Notes under the pieces: generated by a model
What the model was told of the DNA's origin: nothing
Database searches by the model: none
The model's input: the letters and a program-made list of their open reading frames with translations, nothing else
Made by a program: the position numbers and the translations under genes
Shown: positions 1 through 4,844 of the stretch, piece after piece
How the letters are laid out: each line of letters opens with the position of its first letter
Numbering within the stretch: the stretch's first letter is position 1
From: an uncultured Roseburia sp.
Lineage (GTDB): Bacteria; Bacillota; Clostridia; Lachnospirales; Lachnospiraceae
DNA: 6,633 nt
Direction of reading: 5' to 3'
NCBI GenBank assembly: GCA_947384095.1
Contig: CANDFU010000097.1
Coordinates: forward strand, 1-6,633

Positions 1-990
1 GACTTCGTACTTGGAATGTCGGGCGAACTATGGAATGCCTTAAATGATGACGAAAGAAAACCGCTTTACAACCGCTTCCGTCAGAAATTATGCCCCGGTT
101 CCACCCTGAAGCCGATCATCTCCGCCATCGGGCTTTCGACCGGCGCCATCAACCCGGATGAAGACTTCGGAAACGAAGGTCTCCGCTGGCAGAAAGACGA
201 AAGCTGGGGAAAATATCACGTGACAACCCTGCACGCCTACTCCCCCGTAACGATGGAAAATGCGCTGATCTATTCTGACAATATTTATTTTGCAAAAGCC
301 GCTTTAAAAATCGGCGCCGGGCCCCTGCAGAAAGGACTTGACGACCTGGGCTTTAATCAGACGCTTCCATTCGAAATAGCGACGGCCAGTTCCCAGTATT
401 CAAACACGGAAAATATCGAATCGGAAATCCAGCTCGCAGACAGCGGTTACGGTCAGGGCCAGGTCCTTGCAAACCCAATTCACCTGGCCGCCCTCTATAC
501 CGGATTTGCAAACAGCGGAGACATCCTCACCCCCCGTCTTCTCTATCAAAGAGATATCCAGCCGGAAATATGGCTCAAAGAAGCCTATAAGCCAGAACAC
601 GCCGAACGCATCAGGTCGGCGCTGATACAGGTCGTACAATCAGAAAACGGAACGGGACACGGCGCATACCGCCCCGAAACTGCACTGGCGGCAAAAACCG
701 GAACGGCAGAAATCAAACAGTCCAAGGAAGACGTGGACGGAACGGAGCTGGGATGGCTCTGCATCTTTACGGCCGATCCGTCCACGGAAAATCCGCTGCT
801 GCTCCTGAGCATGGCCGAAGACGTAAAGGACCGCGGCGGAAGCGGCTATGTCGTCGGAAAAGCAAACCAGATACTGGACGGCTGGTTTACCCCGGACGAA
901 ATACCCGGCACGGAAAATACCGGTCCGGTTAAGAATCCGCAGCAGGAAGACGAAATACATAATACAGACAACGCATCAGAAGAACAGTGA
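1..990 (+). CDS. Class B penicillin-binding protein, transpeptidase domain (N-terminus outside window)
   Basis: This is the C-terminal part of a D,D-transpeptidase that cross-links peptidoglycan outside the membrane. The frame is open from base 1 (D-F-V-L-G precedes the first Met at 16), so that Met is internal, and the N-terminal membrane anchor and dimerisation or NTF2-like region lie to the left. Numbering from the Met at 16, the three catalytic motifs are present in order: S29-T-L-K32 inside PGSTLKP (acylated serine), S87-D-N89, and K227-T-G-T-A-E232. The run after KTG (AEIKQSKEDVDGTELGW) and the later GGSGYVVGKA segment resemble MecA/PBP2a-type and related clostridial PBPs more than FtsI; this is a recollection of family patterns, not a search. 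About 33 acidic, proline- and asparagine-rich residues form a probably disordered tail. All motif residues are intact. The next gene starts 35 bp downstream on the same strand and may be co-transcribed. Confidence 0.93.
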   Translation, partial: DFVLGMSGELWNALNDDERKPLYNRFRQKLCPGSTLKPIISAIGLSTGAINPDEDFGNEGLRWQKDESWGKYHVTTLHAYSPVTMENALIYSDNIYFAKAALKIGAGPLQKGLDDLGFNQTLPFEIATASSQYSNTENIESEIQLADSGYGQGQVLANPIHLAALYTGFANSGDILTPRLLYQRDIQPEIWLKEAYKPEHAERIRSALIQVVQSENGTGHGAYRPETALAAKTGTAEIKQSKEDVDGTELGWLCIFTADPSTENPLLLLSMAEDVKDRGGSGYVVGKANQILDGWFTPDEIPGTENTGPVKNPQQEDEIHNTDNASEEQ

Positions 991-1010
991 TCTGAGGCCG
1001 CAAAACAACA

Positions 1011-1020
1011 GGGGGAGGGA
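1011..1020 (+). promoter_or_regulatory. Ribosome binding site of the 1026 gene
   Basis: GGGGGAGGGA lies 5 bases ahead of the ATG at 1026. It fixes the start of the hypothetical gene and argues that this frame is real rather than a shadow. Confidence 0.75.
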
Positions 1021-1025
1021 TTGGC

Positions 1026-1604
1026 ATGAATATCTCACAGGCAGGCTACGGCAGTTCCAGGAAATCCTTCTATGCCGGGAATCTTCTGTCCGGCGGACAT
1101 ACCGGATTAAAAAGCACACAGGAAAAGCTGGAACGGCAGCAGAAAGCCACAAGCCAGATTGATTTCTGGGAAAAACAGAAAGAGAACCTGAAAAACATGA
1201 AATGCGACACTCTGGAAGAGATCGCGCGAAAGCTGGAAATGTTCCACACATACGAAGATGAAATTGCAGCGGCGAAAGCGGCGTACAATCAGGAACAGAT
1301 GATGCACGTCCTCGACGAGGCGGAAGAAAAAGCGGAAAAAATCGCGGAAGCGGCAGAAAAAACGGAGCCGAAGACACCGGAGGAGCGGAAGGAAGAGCAG
1401 CAAAAAGAAGCGTCCGGAGTCGACGACGCCGACGGCCTCCTCGCAGATATGCTGGAAAATGTACCGGAACCGGATGAAAACGAGACTGAAGCAGCCAGCG
1501 ATCCGGATGAAATTGTAAAAACCGCCCAAAAAACCATCGAAGAACACGCCGAAGAGCTTCGGGAGAAACGGGACGCCTATCGACCATTTGATACGCACAT
1601 TTAA
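1026..1604 (+). CDS. Hypothetical coiled-coil protein, charged, 192 aa
   Basis: I do not recognise a characterised family. The protein begins with a short Gly/Ser-rich, weakly polar head (residues 1-30, MNISQAGYGSS...), followed by a long charged helical stretch (about 31-125) rich in Lys, Glu, Gln and Ala that should form a coiled coil. An acidic, Asp/Glu/Pro-rich linker (about 126-170), a second short helix and a conserved-looking end (YRPFDTHI) complete it. There is one cysteine (C60), no signal peptide and no membrane segment, so it is probably cytoplasmic. The start is supported by a purine-rich Shine-Dalgarno (GGGGGAGGGA at 1011-1020) 5 bp upstream. It lies 35 bp after the PBP gene and is followed at once by a strong terminator, so it is likely the last gene of that unit. 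I have a vague memory of similar Lachnospiraceae hypotheticals but assign no function. Confidence 0.8.
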   Translation: MNISQAGYGSSRKSFYAGNLLSGGHTGLKSTQEKLERQQKATSQIDFWEKQKENLKNMKCDTLEEIARKLEMFHTYEDEIAAAKAAYNQEQMMHVLDEAEEKAEKIAEAAEKTEPKTPEERKEEQQKEASGVDDADGLLADMLENVPEPDENETEAASDPDEIVKTAQKTIEEHAEELREKRDAYRPFDTHI

Positions 1605-1622
1605 ACCCGATATCGTTCAGAG

Positions 1623-1666
1623 AAAAAAGATGAATGGACCAGATACCTGATCCATTCATCTTTTTT
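1623..1666 (+). terminator. Intrinsic terminator after the 1026 gene
   Basis: A perfect 16-bp stem (AAAAAAGATGAATGGA, 1623-1638, with TCCATTCATCTTTTTT, 1651-1666) is extended inward by CAG/CTG across one mismatch, leaving a four-base ATAC loop. The T-run at 1661-1666 is on the 3' side for the plus strand; the A-run on the left would also allow termination from the minus strand. It begins 18 bp after the stop at 1604 and separates the PBP unit from the ibrAB-like cassette. Confidence 0.9.
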
Positions 1667-1707
1667 ATTTGTTCTGCCCTCAGAAAGGCATTTCCTGTCA
1701 GAAAATG

Positions 1708-1736
1708 TTGAAATTTGACTATTAATATGCTAAATT
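1708..1736 (+). promoter_or_regulatory. Candidate sigma-70/sigma-A promoter for the ibrA-like gene
   Basis: TTGAAA (1708-1713, five of six matches to the -35 consensus) is followed after 17 bases by TAAATT (1731-1736, four of six to the -10). The region is strongly A/T-rich and lies between a terminator and the next gene, where a promoter is needed. The weak -10 keeps the confidence moderate. Transcription would start near 1743, just before or inside the inverted repeat at 1746-1772. Confidence 0.45.
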
Positions 1737-1745
1737 AACAATCAG

Positions 1746-1772
1746 AGAAATTTCCAGAAATTGGAAATTTTT
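1746..1772. repeat. Inverted repeat in the ibrA-like leader (possible operator or 5' hairpin)
   Basis: AAATTTCCA (1748-1756) and TGGAAATTT (1762-1770) are perfect 9-bp arms around the five-base centre GAAAT; the pairing can extend by a G-T and an A-T to 1746-1772. It lies at the predicted transcription start and ends 8 bases before the ribosome binding site (AGGTGA, 1780-1785). Its placement suits a dimeric repressor site or an mRNA 5' stem-loop. It lacks the G/C-rich stem expected of a terminator. Confidence 0.5.
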
Positions 1773-1789
1773 ATATTACAGGTGATGAT

Positions 1790-3121
1790 ATGATTCGAGA
1801 ATACACTACACAGAGTGTCTTTGACGCATTGCAGGAACGTCTGCGATTCCTGTTTGAAGAATTTGATAACATCTATATTTCTTTTTCCGGGGGAAAAGAC
1901 AGCGGCCTCCTGTTAAACATGACGCTTGATTTCCGCAGAAGATACTATCCCGAAAAAACAGTCGGCGTTTTCCACCAGGATTTCGAAGCACAATATACCG
2001 TGACGTCAGAGTATGTCGAGAGAACTTTCGAAAAAATCAAGGATGAAGTCGAGCCCTACTGGGTCTGTCTGCCGATGGCTACCAGAACTGCGCTGAGCAG
2101 CTACGAAATGTACTGGTATCCATGGGACGACCGCAAAAAAGAGGCGTGGGTCAGAAAAATGCCGGACAAAGAATATGTGATCAACCTGGACAACAACCCG
2201 ATCACCACGTACCGCTATCGGATGCATCAGGAAGATCTGGCAAAGCAGTTCGGCCGCTGGTACCGGATTGCCCATGACAACAAAAAAACCGTCTGCCTCT
2301 TAGGAATGCGGGCCGCAGAATCCCTGCAGCGCTACAGCGGTTTCCTGAACAAAAAATACGGGTATCACGAGGAATGCTGGATCAGCAGACAGTTCAAAGA
2401 TGTCTGGTGCGCGTCCCCGCTGTACGACTGGACGTCGACAGACGTCTGGCACGCCAATTATCTGTTTGGCTATGAATACAATCCTCTGTATGATCTCTAC
2501 TACAAAGCCGGACTTAAAATTTCACAGATGCGGGTTGCCTCCCCGTTCAACGATTATTCCAAGGATTCACTCAATCTGTACCGTGTCATCGATCCGGAAG
2601 TCTGGGTAAAGCTGGTGGGCAGGGTCCAGGGTGCAAATTTTGCCTGTATCTACGGCAAATCCAAAGCGATGGGCTACCGCAATGTCACACTGCCGGAAGG
2701 GCACACCTGGAAATCCTACACTATGTTTCTTCTCGATACGCTCCCTGTCCGGCTTCGGAATAACTACGCCAAAAAATTTAACACTTCCATCGAATTCTGG
2801 CATAAAACGGGAGGCGGACTCGACGAGGAGACAATTCAGGAACTGGAAGAACATGGATATCAGATTATGCGCAACGGCGTATCAAATTATACGCTGAACA
2901 AAAAATCACGGATTATCTTCCTTGGAAACATACCGGATCATACAGACGACATCAAAACGACTAAAGACATTCCGAGTTGGAAAAGGATGTGCTACTGCAT
3001 CTTAAAAAACGATCATATCTGTCGTTTTATGGGATTCGGCATGAGCAGACAGCAGCAGAAGCGCATTGATCTGATCCGACAGAAATATAAGGGAGTGGAG
3101 GAGATGGATTATGGAGTATAA
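1790..3121 (+). CDS. ibrA: IbrA-like PP-loop ATPase (PAPS reductase family, DUF3440)
   Basis: This 443-residue protein has a phosphoadenosine-phosphosulfate-reductase-type N-terminal half (about 27-220) and a C-terminal part matching the DUF3440 type. The PP-loop that binds ATP is S33-G-G-K-D-S38; G172-M-R-A-A-E-S178 and the family block P210-L-Y-D-W-T-S-T-D-V-W220 follow. Enzymes with this fold adenylate or use adenylated substrates, commonly in sulfur chemistry. Neither the paired-cysteine Fe-S motif of APS reductase nor the C-terminal ECGLH of PAPS reductase is present, so assimilatory sulfate reduction is unlikely. Eight cysteines occur (93, 169, 196, 207, 286, 401, 403, 411), the last three clustered near the C-terminus. 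The downstream ParB-like gene overlaps the end by 11 bp, the arrangement known for ibrA-ibrB of E. coli ECOR-9, where the pair was reported to activate immunoglobulin-binding (eib) genes. The molecular activity is not known. The start is set by AGGTGA at 1780-1785, 4 bases ahead of the ATG. Confidence 0.88.
   Translation: MIREYTTQSVFDALQERLRFLFEEFDNIYISFSGGKDSGLLLNMTLDFRRRYYPEKTVGVFHQDFEAQYTVTSEYVERTFEKIKDEVEPYWVCLPMATRTALSSYEMYWYPWDDRKKEAWVRKMPDKEYVINLDNNPITTYRYRMHQEDLAKQFGRWYRIAHDNKKTVCLLGMRAAESLQRYSGFLNKKYGYHEECWISRQFKDVWCASPLYDWTSTDVWHANYLFGYEYNPLYDLYYKAGLKISQMRVASPFNDYSKDSLNLYRVIDPEVWVKLVGRVQGANFACIYGKSKAMGYRNVTLPEGHTWKSYTMFLLDTLPVRLRNNYAKKFNTSIEFWHKTGGGLDEETIQELEEHGYQIMRNGVSNYTLNKKSRIIFLGNIPDHTDDIKTTKDIPSWKRMCYCILKNDHICRFMGFGMSRQQQKRIDLIRQKYKGVEEMDYGV
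3097..3103 (+). promoter_or_regulatory. Ribosome binding site of the ibrB-like gene, inside ibrA
   Basis: GGAGGAG lies within the last codons of the ibrA-like gene, 7 bases ahead of the ATG at 3111. The nearer ATG at 3104 is in the ibrA frame and is not a start. The overlap implies coupled translation and a fixed ratio of the two proteins. Confidence 0.75.
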
Positions 3122-3638
3122 AAGCCCGGCCTATGAAGTGATCGCCGTACCGATTCAGAAAATAAAACCAAATACTTATAATCCCAACACGGTTGCGCCT
3201 CCGGAAATGAAGCTTTTGTATGAGAGCATAAAACAGGACGGATACACGATGCCGATCGTCTGTTATCACGACTGCAAAAATGATACCTATATCATTGTAG
3301 ACGGATTCCACCGCTACCGCGTCATGCTGGAACACGACGATATCTTCGAGCGGGAAAAGGGACTTCTGCCAGTATCCGTCATCAATAAGTCTCTCGACCA
3401 GAGAATGGCGAGCACAATCCGCCATAACCGGGCGCGTGGAAATCATGATGTGGATCTGATGAGCAATATCGTAAAAGAACTGCATGAGCTGGGCAGGTCA
3501 GACGCGTGGATTTCAAGACATCTTGGCATGGAACGGGATGAGATTCTGCGTTTAAAACAGATTACAGGGCTTGCAGCACTGTTTAAAGACGTGAAATTCG
3601 GCAAGGCATGGAAGCCTGTTGATGAAACGGAGCTGTAA
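3111..3638 (+). CDS. ibrB: IbrB-like ParB/sulfiredoxin-fold protein
   Basis: This 175-residue protein carries a ParB N-terminal-type domain (about 8-110) and a helix-turn-helix-like region (about 130-150: SDAWISRHLGMERDEILRLKQ). The nucleotide-binding box of the fold appears as V63-D-G-F-H-R-Y69, and a second ParB-type box as I103-R-H-N-R-A-R-G110 followed by the D-L-M helix. It lacks the C-terminal dimerisation domain of chromosome-partition ParB proteins and sits next to no parA, so segregation is not its job. Pairing with an IbrA-like gene, an 11-bp overlap and the overall size point to IbrB, a ParB-like partner whose biochemical role is unknown; a DNA-binding regulator or a nucleotide-dependent partner of IbrA are both possible. 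The gene ends at a G/C-rich hairpin and converges with the hemerythrin gene. Confidence 0.85.
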   Translation: MEYKSPAYEVIAVPIQKIKPNTYNPNTVAPPEMKLLYESIKQDGYTMPIVCYHDCKNDTYIIVDGFHRYRVMLEHDDIFEREKGLLPVSVINKSLDQRMASTIRHNRARGNHDVDLMSNIVKELHELGRSDAWISRHLGMERDEILRLKQITGLAALFKDVKFGKAWKPVDETEL

Positions 3639-3685
3639 CCGGCCGGGACGGATAACGCCCGAAAAACGGCGTCTGCCCCGGCCGG
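3639..3685. terminator. G/C-rich hairpin between convergent genes
   Basis: CCGGCCGGG (3639-3647) pairs with CCCGGCCGG (3677-3685); an inner ACGCC/GGCGT stem (3655-3659, 3668-3672) closes an A-rich loop. It starts directly at the end of the ibrB-like stop codon and lies 14 bp beyond the hemerythrin stop, so it probably blocks read-through from both sides. Neither side has a clean adjacent T-run (the plus strand has only CTTTTA about 11 bases later), so it is an imperfect intrinsic terminator. Confidence 0.55.
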
Positions 3686-3699
3686 AAATCTCACTGCTT

Positions 3700-4527
3700 T
3701 TATGATTCATTCTCCGCGCGGATCATTTTATCAGATCTTAAAATATGGTTCGACAGCCAGCCAAACAAAAACTCCATCAATTCTTCAAGATATTCCTGCT
3801 GGTTTTCATCAATCTCGTCCAGATTGATCTCGCGCAGCTTTGTGATAAAGGTCTGATGCGCCCGCTTCTGCGCTTCCAGACCGGAATACCCGATGCTCTC
3901 CATGTATTCCTCTTCATCCCCGAAATGCTCTTCCGTGTACTCCCTGAGCCGGTTGATAATCGCCATAATCTCATCGTACTTGTCAAAGATCATCTCGTCT
4001 TTCACAAGGTTTGTCGCCTCCGCAATAATCTGAAACAGCATCTCATGCTCTCTGTCGACAAGCTCGATCCCGGTCCTGTACTCATCCGTAAATACACAGG
4101 GGTTGTCTTTCCCAAGCCATTCCTTCAGTGGAGGCATCTTTCCGATCAGAATATCGCTGCTTAAAATATGCTGGTACAGCCACCTTGTCAGATAGACCAT
4201 CAGTTCTTTTAACGCCCCCTCCTGCGCTTCGAACTCATCGATATTCCGGAATGTCATTTCGCTTATCTTCTGGCGGAACTCCATATGCTGCTTTTTCTGA
4301 AACTCAATTTCCGGATCATTGATCGCCGCCATATGTGCCTCCTCGCGGATAAAATGATGATCCGCATACGCCTGCAGCTCGTCAAAAACATCTTTCACCT
4401 GATTATACTTATCCTGCACACGGCTGCCAAGCAGGTCCATAACCTGATTCATCAGTTCGAACAGCTTTCTGTGGTCGGCGTCAATCTGCTCAATCCCGGT
4501 AAGGCAATCATCTGTAAAATAAAACAT
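3700..4527 (-). CDS. Tandem two-domain bacteriohemerythrin
   Basis: This 275-residue cytoplasmic protein consists of two hemerythrin four-helix bundles in a row (about 8-130 and 150-270). Such proteins bind O2, NO or peroxide at a non-haem di-iron site and serve in oxygen sensing, storage or detoxification in anaerobes. Iron-ligand positions in domain 1 are H19, H58, E62, H81, H120 and D125; in domain 2 H161, H201, E205, H224, H261 and D266. The remaining classical ligand, the His four residues before H81/H224, is Gln in both (Q77, Q220). The offset between matching ligands is 141-143 residues, which shows a clean internal duplication. The Met at 4527 is chosen because AGGAG (4540-4536) lies 8 bases ahead and a good promoter is just upstream; an in-frame Met at 4596 would precede that promoter. 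There is no signal peptide and no fused signalling domain. The gene appears to be monocistronic and converges with the ibrB-like gene. Confidence 0.92.
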   Translation of the reverse strand: MFYFTDDCLTGIEQIDADHRKLFELMNQVMDLLGSRVQDKYNQVKDVFDELQAYADHHFIREEAHMAAINDPEIEFQKKQHMEFRQKISEMTFRNIDEFEAQEGALKELMVYLTRWLYQHILSSDILIGKMPPLKEWLGKDNPCVFTDEYRTGIELVDREHEMLFQIIAEATNLVKDEMIFDKYDEIMAIINRLREYTEEHFGDEEEYMESIGYSGLEAQKRAHQTFITKLREINLDEIDENQQEYLEELMEFLFGWLSNHILRSDKMIRAENES

Positions 4528-4535
4528 TTTTTCTT

Positions 4536-4540
4536 CTCCT
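4536..4540 (-). promoter_or_regulatory. Ribosome binding site deciding the hemerythrin start
   Basis: On the minus strand AGGAG is followed by eight bases and the ATG at 4527. This site rules out the 23-residue N-terminal extension that the longest open frame would give. Confidence 0.8.
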
Positions 4541-4560
4541 TTTCTATTTACCTTGCCGAT

Positions 4561-4589
4561 ATTATAACGCGTTCCAGTCCGGGGGACAA
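4561..4589 (-). promoter_or_regulatory. Promoter of the hemerythrin gene
   Basis: Read on the minus strand, TTGTCC (4589-4584, four of six to the -35) is followed after exactly 17 bases by a perfect TATAAT -10 (4566-4561). Predicted transcription starts near 4554, giving a leader of about 27 nt that contains the ribosome binding site. Confidence 0.65.
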
Positions 4590-4634
4590 TACCCAATCAG
4601 CCATCTACTTTCCATATTTTAGAAAATTGTTATG

Positions 4635-4700
4635 GCTTCTTAAGAGATTCTTCATTTTACAGTCAAGAATCCGTCACATTTCTCCTGTAAGATAAGAAGC
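4635..4700. repeat. Nested inverted repeats upstream of the hemerythrin promoter
   Basis: An outer pair, GCTTCTTA (4635-4642) and TAAGAAGC (4693-4700), encloses two further pairs: GATTCTT (4646-4652) with AAGAATC (4665-4671), and TTTTACAG (4655-4662) with CTGTAAGA (4685-4692, one G-T pair). The two inner pairs interleave, so they are mutually exclusive. The region is about 45 bp upstream of the hemerythrin -35. It may be a structured RNA or a protein-binding region; the function is unknown. Confidence 0.4.
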
Positions 4701-4755
4701 ATCAAAAGGAGCTGTTGAGTTTCGACGGAAGATTCGGGGTTCTGTCAGTTCCGGC

Positions 4756-4787
4756 AAAAAACTCTCCCAAAGGATTCTTCCTTCGGG
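4756..4787 (-). terminator. Probable second terminator behind the AI-2E transporter gene
   Basis: Read on the minus strand, CCCGAAGGA (4787-4779) pairs with TCCTTTGGG (4774-4766) around a four-base AGAA loop, with one G-U pair. Four bases later comes TTTTTT (4761-4756). The G-U pair becomes an A-C mismatch on the plus strand, so the hairpin is best formed by minus-strand RNA. It lies 11 bases beyond the first terminator. Confidence 0.55.
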
Positions 4788-4795
4788 TTATACAT

Positions 4796-4840
4796 AAAAA
4801 AGACTTCCGAAAGTTCCTCCTCCTCTTTCGAAAGTCTTTT
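4796..4840 (-). terminator. Intrinsic terminator of the AI-2E transporter gene
   Basis: On the minus strand, AAAAGACTTTCGAAAG (4840-4825) pairs with CTTTCGGAAGTCTTTT (4813-4798), 16 bp with one G-U pair and an 11-base purine-rich loop, ending in a TTTTTT run (4801-4796). It starts only four bases after the stop codon at 4845. Confidence 0.88.
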
Positions 4841-4844
4841 CCAT

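Larger units (their letters stand above)
4590..4795. other. Non-coding, structure-rich intergenic region
   Basis: No protein gene is supported here. The notable content is a set of nested inverted repeats at 4635-4700 (listed separately) and a second minus-strand terminator-like hairpin at 4756-4787. The remaining stretch, 4701-4755, shows no gene, no convincing promoter and no recognised riboswitch. A small RNA cannot be excluded. Confidence 0.5.

Noticed and set aside
976..1659. Long minus-strand open frame (227 aa) opposite the hypothetical gene
   Set aside because: It is a shadow of the Lys/Glu-rich plus-strand gene: composition is Arg/Phe/Ser/Pro-rich without domain logic, and it runs through the terminator and into the PBP gene end.
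1790..3121. Sulfate-assimilation PAPS/APS reductase
   Set aside because: The catalytic ECGLH tail and Fe-S paired-cysteine motif are absent and no other cys genes are nearby.
3111..3638. Chromosome-partition ParB or ParB-type nuclease of a plasmid
   Set aside because: There is no parA, no C-terminal dimerisation domain and no parS-like site seen; the overlap with an IbrA-like gene and the size fit IbrB.
4528..4596. N-terminal extension of the hemerythrin to an upstream Met
   Set aside because: The extension spans the -10 promoter and the ribosome binding site, and the hemerythrin domain starts right after the Met at 4527.
4750..4790. Glycine-riboswitch-like words on the minus strand (CCGAAGGA ... 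CCTTTGG, later GACAGA)
   Set aside because: The order and spacing of the conserved glycine aptamer core are not met, no 5' GAGAG-type half is found, and no glycine gene is downstream. The hairpin is better explained as a terminator followed by TTTTTT.
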